Source: DASVBE01 sp963770375 (GTDB lineage Bacteria > Actinomycetota > Actinomycetes > Streptosporangiales > Streptosporangiaceae). From it: a DNA stretch of 64,000 nucleotides. This document shows positions 34,307-42,966 of this stretch, in pieces (the stretch's first letter is position 1; each line of letters opens with the position of its first letter). The stretch covers positions 202,758-266,757 of the forward strand of contig CAVYPM010000016.1 of the NCBI GenBank assembly GCA_963770375.1, written 5' to 3'. The position numbers and the translations under genes are program-made. The notes beneath the pieces are model-generated. The model was not told where the DNA came from. It saw nothing but the letters and a program-made list of their open reading frames with translations, and did no database searches.

Positions 34307-35669
34307 TGGCCTGCCCCGTTCCCGGCGGCCCCGCTCCAGTGGCACTGTTGCGGTGCGACTGGCTGTCCCGCAGCGTGTTCAGGGCGCCCCCGGCGGTCCA
34401 GTACTTGCGCCCGGCCACGAGCAGTTCCTCGGCGGGGAATTTGGTGATGACCTCGCAGCCGTCGGCGGTCACGACCAGTTCCTCCTCGATCCGCGCCGCC
34501 GACCAGCCGTCACTGGCGGGCCAGTAGGTCTCCAGCGCGAACACCATGCCCTCCTCCAGCACCTCGGGATGATCCAGCGACACCAGCCGGCTGAAGATCG
34601 GCTTCTCCCAGATCGACAGCCCCACCCCATGCCCGTACTGCAACGCGAACGCCGCCATCTCGTCCGGGTAGCCGAACTCCTGCGCCCGGGGCCACAGCGC
34701 GACGATCTCAGCCGTCGTGGCCCCCGGTTTGACCAGCGCGATCGACGCATCCATGTACTCGCGGGCCCGCACGTACGCATCCCGCTGCGCGACCGACGCG
34801 CTGCCGACCGCGAACGTGCGGTAGTAGCAGGTCCGGTAGCCCAGATGCGAGTGCAGGATGTCGAAGAACGCCGGGTCGCCCGGGCGGATCAGCCGGTCGG
34901 AGTACACGTGCGGGTGCGGCGAGCACCGCTCCCCGGAGATCGCGTTGACCCCCTCCACGTACTCGCTGCCCAGGTCATACAGCACCTTGGAGACCAGGCC
35001 GACGCACTCGTTCTCCCGCACGCCAGGACGGAGGAACTCATACAGCTGCGTGTACGCCGCGTCGACCATCGCGCAGGCCTGGCTGAGCAGCGATATCTCG
35101 TCCGCGGTCTTGGTTCGCCGGGCCTCGAGGAAGACCTGCTGGCCGTCGACGCACTGGATGCCCTCGGCGGCCAGCGCGGCCAGCACCGGCATCTCGGCCA
35201 CGTCCACCCCGACCGGCTCCCCCGCCAGGCCGTGCTCGCGCAGTTCGGCGGCGACGTCCCGGGCCAGCCCGGCGGCGATGCCCGCGTCCGGGTGGAACGC
35301 GCCGCGCAGGGTGGAGATCCCGGCCCGCGCGCCGGTCCGGGCTGCGCCCTCGGGGGTGGCCGGGCCGCCGGTGTGGTCCAGCCAGGGGTTGTAGATCTGG
35401 TGGTGGCGGGCGGCGGAGCCGAAGTCCCACACCACCGGCTCACCACCGCGCGGCAGCAGCGCGAACCGGATCAGCTTGTCCATCGCCCACGTGCCGATAT
35501 GCGTCGAGGTCATATACCGGATGTTGGCGAAATCAAAGCTCAGCAGCGCCCCCAGCTCGGTCCGCTCGAGCTGGGCGCGCAGCCGGGCCAGCCGGTCGCC
35601 GCGCAGCCGGGGCAGGTCGGCCCGCTGCTCCCAGTCCACCGCGGCGGGGCCGTAGGTGTGGATCGCCAT
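34143..35669 (-). CDS. M24 (pita-bread fold) metallopeptidase-family protein with altered metal site
   Basis: 508 residues as read; the conserved part ends near residue 440, after which ~60 codons run over the start of E1-alpha in another frame, so the natural stop may have been lost by an indel near 34350. The creatinase-like N-domain (LGALLSFDFANIRYMTSTH) precedes the pita-bread domain. Of the five dimetal ligands I see Asp in FFDILHS, His in YGHGVGL, Glu in FALETY and Glu in RIEEELVV. The second Asp, expected 11 residues after the first, is Cys in GYRTCYYRTF. A Pro-peptidase is therefore uncertain; creatinase-like or lyase chemistry is possible. ATG 35669 follows AGGTGA. Confidence 0.85.
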   Translation of the reverse strand: MAIHTYGPAAVDWEQRADLPRLRGDRLARLRAQLERTELGALLSFDFANIRYMTSTHIGTWAMDKLIRFALLPRGGEPVVWDFGSAARHHQIYNPWLDHTGGPATPEGAARTGARAGISTLRGAFHPDAGIAAGLARDVAAELREHGLAGEPVGVDVAEMPVLAALAAEGIQCVDGQQVFLEARRTKTADEISLLSQACAMVDAAYTQLYEFLRPGVRENECVGLVSKVLYDLGSEYVEGVNAISGERCSPHPHVYSDRLIRPGDPAFFDILHSHLGYRTCYYRTFAVGSASVAQRDAYVRAREYMDASIALVKPGATTAEIVALWPRAQEFGYPDEMAAFALQYGHGVGLSIWEKPIFSRLVSLDHPEVLEEGMVFALETYWPASDGWSAARIEEELVVTADGCEVITKFPAEELLVAGRKYWTAGGALNTLRDSQSHRNSATGAGPPGTGQASDRPRAQRVRARRRGRRAAPAVRADGGDPADRAGRPRPVPRGPGQGNHPPGRRP

Positions 35670-35680
35670 CGTCGGTCACC

Positions 35681-36451
35681 TCACTGTGCGCCCGGCGTTC
35701 GGGGGGGCAGCCCGGCGGGCGTTCCGGGTGTGCCGCCGAGGTACAGGGCCCCGATGTCGGGGTGCTCGAGCACGTCGCGGCCGCGGCCGGCCAGCCGCAC
35801 CCGGCCGTTTTCCAGCACCACCCCGTGGCTGGCCAGCCGCAGGCCCGCGCGCGCGTTCTGCTCGACCAGCAGCACGGTCTTGCCGGCCTGGTTCATCGCG
35901 GTGACCGCGCCGAACACGGTGCGCAGCACCTTGGGGGCCAGGCCCATCGACGGCTCGTCCAGGATGATCAGCGACGGGTCGAGCATCAGGCAGCGGGCGA
36001 ACTCGACCAGCCGCTGCTGGCCGCCGGACAGGCTGCCGGCCTTCCGCGGCGCCCAGTCGGCCACCTCGGGGAACATCTCGTGCACCGCGGCGCGGCGGCG
36101 GGCCAGCAGGGCGCGGTCGCGGATGGTGTAGCCGCCGAGGTCGAGGTTCTCCGCCACGGTCATGTCCCGGAACAGGCTGTGCTGCTGCGGCACATGCACC
36201 ACGCCCAGGTCCAGGATCTGCCGCGGGGTCCGGCCGGTGACCGGCTCGCCGCGCAGCAGCACCCGGCCGCGGCGCGGCCGCAGCAGCCCGCTGATGCTGG
36301 CCAGCAAGGTGGACTTGCCCGCCCCGTTGGGGCCGACGACGCAGGTCAGGCCACCCTCGGGGACGGTGAACGACACGTCGTGCAGGATGTCGCCGCCGCC
36401 GTAGCCCGAGCACAGCCCCTCGACCGCCAGCGCGGCCGGGCCGCTACTCAC
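35681..36451 (-). CDS. livF: Branched-chain-type ABC transporter ATP-binding protein LivF
   Basis: 256 residues from GTG 36451, which overlaps the livG stop by 8 nt. Walker A GPNGAGKST, Q-loop VPQQHSLF, signature SLSGGQQRLVEFAR, Walker B LIILDEPSMGL and H-switch LLVEQN are all present. LivF and LivG form the ATPase pair of HAAT-family transporters for branched-chain amino acids, amides, urea or aromatic acids. Confidence 0.93.
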   Translation of the reverse strand: MSSGPAALAVEGLCSGYGGGDILHDVSFTVPEGGLTCVVGPNGAGKSTLLASISGLLRPRRGRVLLRGEPVTGRTPRQILDLGVVHVPQQHSLFRDMTVAENLDLGGYTIRDRALLARRRAAVHEMFPEVADWAPRKAGSLSGGQQRLVEFARCLMLDPSLIILDEPSMGLAPKVLRTVFGAVTAMNQAGKTVLLVEQNARAGLRLASHGVVLENGRVRLAGRGRDVLEHPDIGALYLGGTPGTPAGLPPRTPGAQ

Positions 36452-37328
36452 CGGCCCCGCCCGGGTCAGGGCCCGGATCAGGACCCGGGCCCGGGTCCTG
36501 ATCCGGGCGGGCGGCGGCGGGCAGTGGGTGGTCCGCCGCGCCGCCGTCCGGTCTATCCGCCACGGGAGCCGCCGTAGCGGGCTCGTCATCGAGGGCCGCG
36601 CCGAGGTAGGCGTCCAGGACCCGCGGGTTGGCGGCCACCTCCGCGGGCGGGCCGGCCGCGACCACGGTGCCGTAGTCCAGCACCACGACCTGGTGGCACA
36701 GGCCCAGCACGAACTCCATGTTGTGCTCGACGATCAGGAACGTGGTGCCCTGGCGGTTGAGGTCGCGGATGCGGGCGGCCAGGTGCTGGATCAGGGTCGG
36801 GTTCACCCCGCCGGCCGGCTCGTCGAGCAGGACCACGGCCGGGTCGCAGGCCAGGACCGTGGCCAGCTCGAGCAGCTTGCGCTGCCCGTAGGACAGGGTG
36901 CCGGCCAGTTCGCCGGCGTGCTGGGCGAGGCCGGTGAACTCCAGCAGGCCGAGCACGTGGCGGTGGCCCGCGGCCCGGCCGGCCCGGGCCAGCAGGCCGG
37001 GGCGGTTGCCCCGCCTCGTCGCGACCTGCATGTTCTCCAGCAAGGTGAGCCGGGGGAAGATGCGGGTCAGCTGGAACGTGCGGCCCAGGCCGAGACCGTA
37101 GACGCGCTGCGCGGACGCGCCGGTGATCCGGCGGCCGCCGAGGTAGACCTGGCCGGCGTCGGGCCGCTCGTAGCCGGTCATCACGTTGAACAGGGTGGTC
37201 TTGCCGGACCCGTTGGGGCCGATCAGGCCGGTGATCGAGCCGGCCGGCACGGTCAGCGTGCAGTGCTCAAGCGCCTGCACGCCGCCGAACGCCTTGGCGA
37301 TGCCCTCGGTCCGCAGTTCGGCGCTCAC
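36444..37328 (-). CDS. livG: Branched-chain-type ABC transporter ATP-binding protein LivG
   Basis: 294 residues from GTG 37328, overlapping the livM stop as GTGA. Walker A GPNGSGKTT, the LivG-specific GRTFQLTRIFPRLTLLEN, signature LSYGQRKLLELA, Walker B VVLLDEPAGGVNP and H-switch IVEHNM are clear. The C-terminus is extended by ~45 residues ending in Asp-Pro-Gly repeats (DQDPGPGPDPGPDPGG), encoded by a 38-bp perfect palindrome, which is unusual for LivG. Confidence 0.93.
   Translation of the reverse strand: MSAELRTEGIAKAFGGVQALEHCTLTVPAGSITGLIGPNGSGKTTLFNVMTGYERPDAGQVYLGGRRITGASAQRVYGLGLGRTFQLTRIFPRLTLLENMQVATRRGNRPGLLARAGRAAGHRHVLGLLEFTGLAQHAGELAGTLSYGQRKLLELATVLACDPAVVLLDEPAGGVNPTLIQHLAARIRDLNRQGTTFLIVEHNMEFVLGLCHQVVVLDYGTVVAAGPPAEVAANPRVLDAYLGAALDDEPATAAPVADRPDGGAADHPLPAAARPDQDPGPGPDPGPDPGGAGE
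36471..36508. repeat. 38-bp perfect palindrome inside the 3' end of livG
   Basis: Bases 36471-36508 are a perfect inverted repeat centred between 36489 and 36490 (core ACCCGGGCCCGGGT), 20 bp before the livF start. The mRNA would form a 19-bp stem with minimal loop inside codons for Asp-Pro-Gly repeats. It may be an inserted mobile palindromic element or an RNA structure adjusting livF translation. Confidence 0.75.
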
Positions 37329-38428
37329 GGCACGAACCCTTCGTCGGGCGCGGGGGCGGGCGGCGCCGGAGCGGGCGGCGCGGGAGCGGGCGGCGCGGGG
37401 CCCACCGGGGCGCGGCGGTCGCGGTGGGCGGCGCGCCAGGCGGTGATCCGCTCGGAAGCGGTGGGCAGCACGCCGCGCGGCAGGAACAGGATCACGATCA
37501 GGAACAGCGCGCCGAGCAGGATCTGGCTCAGGTAGTCGTTGGTGAACTGGACCGTCAGCCACAGCTGGGCGGGCTCCAGGATAAGCGCACCGAGCGCGGG
37601 CCCGAGGACCGTGCCGAGGCCGCCGAAGAAGCCCATCAGCGCCAGCGAGAGGTCGAACAGCGGGTCGAACGCGGACCGCGGCTGGACCGCGGCGAGGAAG
37701 TAGTACCACAGCCCGCCGGCCAGCCCGGTGATGAAGGCGGACACTACAAACGCGGCCAGCTTGACCCGCATGGCGCGTACGCCGAGGCCGCGGGCCCGGT
37801 CCTCGTCGTCCCGGATCGCGCGCAGGTGCAGGCCGAACCGGGACCGGCGGATCAGCCAGGACACCGCGATCGTGGCCGCGGCCAGCAGCAGCGCGCCGTA
37901 GTAGAAGGGGTTGTTGTAGGTGGCCCCGGCCCAGTTCAGGATCGGCGCGACGATGCCGCTGGTGCCGCCGGTGAAGGAGAAGTTGAACGCCATCAGCTGG
38001 AAGATGAAGAAGAACGCGATCGTGATCACCACGAACGTGTGCCGCCTGACCCGCAGTGCGACCAGGCCGAGCGGCACCGCGATGGCGGCGGCCACCACGC
38101 CGGCTAGCGGCAGCAAGCCAAACACCGCGTCGCCGGTCAGCTGCCAGTCCCGGGCGCCGATGGCCACCGTGTATATGCCGGTGCCGAAAAACACCGCCTG
38201 GCCAAGGCACAGGTACCCGCTGTAGCCGGAGAAGATGTTCCAGGCCGAGGCGGCCGCGATGAAGATCAGCGTGTCGAACCCGTAGGTGGTGGCCAGCGGA
38301 TTGGGGAAGGCCAGCGGGAACACGACCGCCGCCGCGGCCACGGCCAGCAGGCCGCTCACGGCCAGCGCCGTCCGGCCGGACAGCCGGGGCTGGCGGCCGG
38401 CGGCCGGGCGCACCGCGGACGGGGTCAC
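37325..38428 (-). CDS. livM: Branched-chain-type ABC transporter permease LivM
   Basis: 367 residues with about ten hydrophobic segments, the LivM motif GYSGYLCLGQAVFFGTGIY near residue 70 and RSRFGLHLRAIRDDEDRARGLG in the coupling loop. The C-terminus is an Ala-Pro repeat tail (PAPPAPAPPAPAP). It overlaps livH and livG by 4 nt each, so all Liv genes are translationally coupled. Confidence 0.93.
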   Translation of the reverse strand: MTPSAVRPAAGRQPRLSGRTALAVSGLLAVAAAAVVFPLAFPNPLATTYGFDTLIFIAAASAWNIFSGYSGYLCLGQAVFFGTGIYTVAIGARDWQLTGDAVFGLLPLAGVVAAAIAVPLGLVALRVRRHTFVVITIAFFFIFQLMAFNFSFTGGTSGIVAPILNWAGATYNNPFYYGALLLAAATIAVSWLIRRSRFGLHLRAIRDDEDRARGLGVRAMRVKLAAFVVSAFITGLAGGLWYYFLAAVQPRSAFDPLFDLSLALMGFFGGLGTVLGPALGALILEPAQLWLTVQFTNDYLSQILLGALFLIVILFLPRGVLPTASERITAWRAAHRDRRAPVGPAPPAPAPPAPAPPAPAPDEGFVP

Positions 38429-39306
38429 TGCGCCCGCACCGCGGCCCGGCCGAACAGCCCGGACGGGTGGATGGTCAGCACGAGCACCAGCGCGGCGTAG
38501 AACACCACGATCGACCAGTTCGGCGACCAGATGCTCACCACGGATTCCAGCGTGATCATGAAGACGGAGGCGGCCAGCGCGCCGCCGATGCTGCCCAGGC
38601 CGCCCAGGATGACGATGGCCAGCAGCCGGGAGATGAGGTCGTAGCCGCTGTTGGGGTTGAACCCGCCGGAGGTGGCGCCGAAGGCCATGCCGCCGGCTGC
38701 GGTCACCGCAACGCCGATGCCGAAGGTCAGCGCGGCCACCCGGTTGATGTTGATGCCTACCAGCCGGGCGGCCACCGGGTCCTGCATGGTGGCCCGGACC
38801 GCCCGGCCGAACCGGGACCGGTACAGCAGCAGGTAGATCGCGGCGACGAGGATCACCGCGAGCACGAAGCAGTACACGTAGATGTAGCTGATATAGAACC
38901 CGGCCACCTTGAAGCTCGACTGGACGTAGGAGGCGCTGAGCGAGACCACGTCGGGACCGAAGATCCAGTACAGCGCGCCCTCGAGGATGATCGCGACGGC
39001 GAAACAGGCCAGCAGCGACATCGCGGTGCGCTCGCTGCCGCGCAGCGGGCGGATCACGGCCGTGTGGATGACCACGCCCAGCACGAACATCGCCGGGACG
39101 GTGATGAGCAGGCCGGCGAACAGGTCGATGTGCAGGTGCACGGACAGCACGTAGCTGAGATAGGCGCCGACTACCACCAGGATCCCCTGCGCGACGTTGA
39201 TGATGTCGAGCACGCCGAAGATCAGCGTCAGCCCGACCGCCATCAGCGCGTACACGCCGCCGCCGAGGATCCCATCGACGATCGCCGGGTAGATCTGGTT
39301 TGCCAT
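38425..39306 (-). CDS. livH: Branched-chain-type ABC transporter permease LivH
   Basis: 293 residues, about eight transmembrane segments. The N-terminal GGGVYALMAVGLTLIFGVLD and INVAQG are the LivH signature, and RSRFGRAVRATMQDPVAARLVGI is the EAA-like coupling loop. Partner of LivM. Confidence 0.94.
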   Translation of the reverse strand: MANQIYPAIVDGILGGGVYALMAVGLTLIFGVLDIINVAQGILVVVGAYLSYVLSVHLHIDLFAGLLITVPAMFVLGVVIHTAVIRPLRGSERTAMSLLACFAVAIILEGALYWIFGPDVVSLSASYVQSSFKVAGFYISYIYVYCFVLAVILVAAIYLLLYRSRFGRAVRATMQDPVAARLVGININRVAALTFGIGVAVTAAGGMAFGATSGGFNPNSGYDLISRLLAIVILGGLGSIGGALAASVFMITLESVVSIWSPNWSIVVFYAALVLVLTIHPSGLFGRAAVRAQ

Positions 39307-39356
39307 CTCAGCTCCGTGCCGCTCCGCTGGTCAGGGCCGGGGCCGACCCGGGCCGG

Positions 39357-40643
39357 CTAGCTGCCCCAGACCGGCTTGGGGTACTCGACCTGCACCGAGC
39401 CTGCCGCGCTGGCCGGCAGGATCTGGACGTACTTGCCGTGCTGCCACTGGAAGATGAACGCGGTGGCAAACAGGTTCTCACCCAGCGAGTTGAACTTGAC
39501 CGGGCCCTGCACGCTCTGCAGTGTGACGCCGCTGTGCAGGTAGGCGATCAGCTTGGCGTTGCTGAAGCTGCCCAGATGGGTCACCGCCTGGTCGACGACC
39601 TCGCCGACCGCGTAGGCCTCGGCGACGTCGGCGTTGATGTCCGACGGGCTGCCGCCGAACTTCGCCACGTAGGCCTTGACCATCGCCTGGCTCCGCTCGT
39701 TGGCCATGCCGGGATACCAGGAGCCCGGGACCATCATCCCGTTGGCGTTCTTCGCCCCGACCGTGCTGGTGAACGCGCTGCCCTGGTCCGGGCCGGCCGC
39801 CGCGATGAAGATCTTCGGGTTGAAGTGCTGCTGCTCGAACGCGGTCATAAAGGCGGACACGGTCGGCACGTCGGTGGAGCCGAGCACGACGGCCTCCGCC
39901 CCGGACCTGGCCACGCTGTCGGCGGGCGCCTTGTAGGCGGCCACCTCCTCCGGGAAGATCTTGGAGTACACGGTCGTGACGCCCATTGGCTGCAGCAGGG
40001 CCTGGGTGCGCTGCACCTGCGGGGTGGCGAACGGGTCATCGGCCATCGGGTAGGCCGCGCTCTTCGGGCGCTGGCCGGCCGGCAGCGACCTGATCCACGC
40101 GGTGAATGGGTCCAGCTGGTTGGCGACCGGCAGGCTCACGTCGAACACGTTGTTCAGCTTCTGGGCGAACACCACCGGCGCGCCGCCCGCGCCCTCCACG
40201 AACGCATAGCCGTACCGGTGCGCGACCGCCGCGGCCGGCGCGGTCAGCAGCGAGGAGAACGGGCCGAAGGTGAGCGCCACGTGGTCGGCGTTGATCAGCG
40301 TCTGGTAGTTGGTGACGACCTGGGTCGGTGAGCTGTTGTCGTTGAGGATCTTCAGCTGAACCTGGCGGCCCAGGATGCCGCCGCTGGCGTTGACCTGGGA
40401 GGCCCAGAACTCGTAACCCTTCTTGAAGGCCTGGCCGTCGGCGCTGAAGTCGCCGGTGAGGGACAGCGAGGTGCCGATCACGACCGGCCCGCTGCCGCTG
40501 CCGCTGGCGGCACTGCCGCTGCTGGCGGAGCCGCCGCCGGACGGGGCGGAACTGCCGCTGCAGCCGGCCAGGACGGCGGCCGCTACGGCCGCCATGCTCA
40601 GGAACGGGACGCGGTGCTGACGAAGGGCCCGGCGAGCGCTCAT
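39357..40643 (-). CDS. ABC transporter substrate-binding lipoprotein, Leu/Ile/Val-binding-protein-like (HAAT family)
   Basis: 428 residues from ATG 40643 with GGGAGG upstream. The signal ends in a lipobox LAGC (Cys28), followed by a Gly/Ser linker, then the type I binding fold (VVIGTSLSLTGDFSADGQAF; GGILGRQVQLKILNDNSSP). The family binds amino acids, amides or aromatic acids. The ligand here is unknown and probably matches the substrate of the associated dehydrogenases. Confidence 0.92.
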   Translation of the reverse strand: MSARRALRQHRVPFLSMAAVAAAVLAGCSGSSAPSGGGSASSGSAASGSGSGPVVIGTSLSLTGDFSADGQAFKKGYEFWASQVNASGGILGRQVQLKILNDNSSPTQVVTNYQTLINADHVALTFGPFSSLLTAPAAAVAHRYGYAFVEGAGGAPVVFAQKLNNVFDVSLPVANQLDPFTAWIRSLPAGQRPKSAAYPMADDPFATPQVQRTQALLQPMGVTTVYSKIFPEEVAAYKAPADSVARSGAEAVVLGSTDVPTVSAFMTAFEQQHFNPKIFIAAAGPDQGSAFTSTVGAKNANGMMVPGSWYPGMANERSQAMVKAYVAKFGGSPSDINADVAEAYAVGEVVDQAVTHLGSFSNAKLIAYLHSGVTLQSVQGPVKFNSLGENLFATAFIFQWQHGKYVQILPASAAGSVQVEYPKPVWGS

Positions 40644-40683
40644 CCCGGTCCTCCCTTCGGGGGTGAAAGGGATATCTGATCGA

Positions 40684-41673
40684 TCAGTCCTGCCGGGCCG
40701 GGGAAACTGTCTCCCGGCCGGCTGGCCCAGGTTCGAGCCCAGGTTCGAGCCCATCGGAAACCGGCACGTCCTCGCTGGCCAGGGTGACCCCGGCCGAGTC
40801 GGCCTGCATCGCGATCAGTGTGGCGAAGTCCTGGTCGCCGTAGCCGCGGCCGACCAGGCCCTGAATCAGCTGGTGCACGAGCCCGGCGACCGGCAGCGGG
40901 ACCTCCCGCTCCCGGGCCGCGGCCAGGCCCAGGTCGAAGTCCTTGCGCAGCAGCGTGGCGGTGAAGGTCGGGCGGAAATCCAGGTTCACCAGGGCGGGCG
41001 TCTTGTACCGGGAGAAGGTCGAGCCCATCACGCTATTGTTCAGGCACTCAAGCAGCACGTGCCGCGGGACGCCGTACTGCTGGGCCAGGATGGTGACCTC
41101 GGCCAGGGTCTGGGTCACCACCCCGAGCAGCAGGTTGTGGCACAGTTTCACGATGCGGGCGGTCTCCCCCTCGCCCACGTAGGTGGCGCCGGAGCCGAGC
41201 AGGTCCAGGTACGGCCGGGCCCGCCAGAAACTGTCCTCTGGCCCGGACACCGCCAGCGTGAGCCGCCCGGCCGCGGCCACCTTCGCGTTGCCCATCACCG
41301 GGGCGGCAAGCAGCGTGCTGCCCCGTTCCGCGAGCCGTTCCCTGACCTGCTCTGAGGCCTCGGCGGACACGGTGGAGCAGTCGACCACGATGGCCGGCGC
41401 GGACGGCCCGCTGAGCAGCCCGCCGGGGCCGAGCACCGCGTCGAGCAGGTCCTGGGAGGCGCCGACGGTGACGAACACGATTTCGGCGTCGGCCAGCCCG
41501 GCCGCGGTGGTAGTGATCGTGGCGCCGTGGGCGGCCAGCGGCTCGGCCCGGGCCCGGGTCCGGTTGTAGACCGCCACCTCGCAGCCGGCCGCGAGCAGCC
41601 GCAGGGCCAGCGCCGATCCCATCCGGCCGGTGCCCAGCCAGCCGAGGCGGCGGTCAAGGCCCGTCGGCGTCAT
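40684..41673 (-). CDS. NAD(P)-dependent 3-hydroxyisobutyrate dehydrogenase-family oxidoreductase
   Basis: 329 residues from ATG 41673. Rossmann motif LGWLGTGRMGSALALRLL, NRT (NADP-leaning) after strand 2, substrate loop DCSTVSAEAS, APVMGNAKVAAAGRL and catalytic Lys in ARIVKLCHNLLLG. Family members oxidise 3-hydroxyisobutyrate, tartronate semialdehyde or related beta-hydroxy acids. First gene of the operon, 40 bp before the binding protein. A short tandem duplication (about 40728-40752) gives GLEPGLEPG near the C-terminus. Confidence 0.9.
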   Translation of the reverse strand: MTPTGLDRRLGWLGTGRMGSALALRLLAAGCEVAVYNRTRARAEPLAAHGATITTTAAGLADAEIVFVTVGASQDLLDAVLGPGGLLSGPSAPAIVVDCSTVSAEASEQVRERLAERGSTLLAAPVMGNAKVAAAGRLTLAVSGPEDSFWRARPYLDLLGSGATYVGEGETARIVKLCHNLLLGVVTQTLAEVTILAQQYGVPRHVLLECLNNSVMGSTFSRYKTPALVNLDFRPTFTATLLRKDFDLGLAAAREREVPLPVAGLVHQLIQGLVGRGYGDQDFATLIAMQADSAGVTLASEDVPVSDGLEPGLEPGPAGRETVSPARQD

Positions 41674-41794
41674 CTGGCCACCTCTCCGCTGTCTGGTCCG
41701 CTGCCAGCCCTGGACGGCCCGGCCGTTCCCGCAGGCGGGGCCGGGTGATGGACGGCCGGCGCGACCCCGAGGGGCCAGGCCGCGACGGCCGTCA

Positions 41795-41883
41795 CAATCG
41801 TTTGCAGGACGAGCTTGGCGCACCCCTCCCCGCCTGTCAACAGTGGCTCCCCAGGAACATGGCTGCGCCTGCAATCGTGTGCA
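41795..41883. promoter_or_regulatory. Two LacI-like operator candidates in the divergent gap
   Basis: CAATCGTTTG (41795-41804) and TGCAATCGTGTGCA (41870-41883) are imperfect palindromes with the central CG of LacI operators, 77-78 bp apart. The second lies 12 bp before the hydrolase ATG, where binding would block translation start or elongation. The LacI regulator encoded downstream of the hydrolase is the likely ligand. Confidence 0.5.
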
Positions 41884-41894
41884 AAACTGCCCCC

Positions 41895-42962
41895 ATGACG
41901 GACAGCAGGCTCGAGGCCGCGATCGCCCACTGGAAACCGCGGTTCGCCGGCGGCGGGGTGTTCCCGGCCGATTTCGAGCGGATCACCGCCGGGCTGACCC
42001 GCTGGGACGACTGGTGCGCGGCGTGGTGCCGGGCCGCCGGTGAGCACGCCGAGCTGGGCTTCACCGCGCTGGAGCAGGGCCGGACCGTGTCCGCGGGCGG
42101 CCACCTGGCCCAGGCCGCGGTCTACTACCACTTCGCGAAGTTCCTGTTCGTGCAGGACATGGGCCAGCTGCAGGCGGCGCACGAGCAGGCCGTGCGGTGC
42201 CTGACCGCGGCGCTGCCGTACCTGGACCCGCCGGGCACCCGGCTGGAGATCCCGTTCGGCGGCGGCGTGCTGGCCGCGGTGCTGCGGCGGCCGCCCGGGC
42301 CCGGCCCGCACCCGGCGGTGGTGCTGATCCCCGGGCTGGACTCGGCCAAGGAGGAGTTCGGCGCGGTCGAGCGGGTGTTCCTGGACCGCGGCCTGGCCAC
42401 GCTGTCGGTGGACGGCCCGGGCCAGGGCGAGGCCGAGTACGGGCTGGCGATCCGGCCGGACTGGGAGGTGCCCGGCGCGGCGATCCTGGACGCGCTGGCC
42501 GCGCAGCCCGGCATCGACCCGGGCCGGCTCGGCCTGTGGGGGGTCAGCCTGGGCGGTTACTACGCGCCGCGGCTGGCCAGCGGCGACCCGCGGGTACGGG
42601 CCTGCGTCGCGCTGTGCGGGCCGTGGTGCCTGGGCGACCTGTGGCCGCAGCTGCCGCAGCTCACCAGGGAGGCGTTCACCGTCCGGTCCGGCGCGCAGGA
42701 CGAGCAGGACGCGATCGAGCGGGCCCGGCAGCTGACCCTGGCCGGGCGGACGGACCGGCTGACCATGCCGTTGCTGATCGTGGCCGGCCGCCAGGACCGG
42801 ATCTTCCCGTGGCAGGACGCGGCCCGGCTGCGGGACAGCGTGCCGGGCCCGGCCGAGCTGCTGCTGCTGGACGAGGGCAACCACGGCTGCGCGAACATGC
42901 CGTACCGGCACCGGCCGTACGCCGCCGACTGGCTGGCCCGGCAGCTCACCCCGGCCGGGTAG
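41895..42962 (+). CDS. Alpha/beta-hydrolase, FrsA / pseudooxynicotine-hydrolase-like
   Basis: 355 residues. A ~120-residue helical N-terminal cap precedes the hydrolase core with oxyanion region VLIPGLDSAKEE, nucleophile Ser in GVSLGGYYA, acid Asp in AGRQDRIFP and His in EGNHGCANM. This architecture is shared by the C-C bond hydrolases of nicotine degradation and by FrsA-like esterases. Divergent from the dehydrogenase-Liv operon and 4 nt from the convergent LacI gene. Substrate unknown. Confidence 0.88.
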   Translation: MTDSRLEAAIAHWKPRFAGGGVFPADFERITAGLTRWDDWCAAWCRAAGEHAELGFTALEQGRTVSAGGHLAQAAVYYHFAKFLFVQDMGQLQAAHEQAVRCLTAALPYLDPPGTRLEIPFGGGVLAAVLRRPPGPGPHPAVVLIPGLDSAKEEFGAVERVFLDRGLATLSVDGPGQGEAEYGLAIRPDWEVPGAAILDALAAQPGIDPGRLGLWGVSLGGYYAPRLASGDPRVRACVALCGPWCLGDLWPQLPQLTREAFTVRSGAQDEQDAIERARQLTLAGRTDRLTMPLLIVAGRQDRIFPWQDAARLRDSVPGPAELLLLDEGNHGCANMPYRHRPYAADWLARQLTPAG

Positions 42963-42966
42963 GCCG

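Noticed and set aside
34143..35669. M24-fold protein as a DMSP lyase DddP
   Set aside because: Shares the fold and N-domain layout, but the DddP metal motifs (DxD and CTD) are not present. No DMSP-related neighbours.
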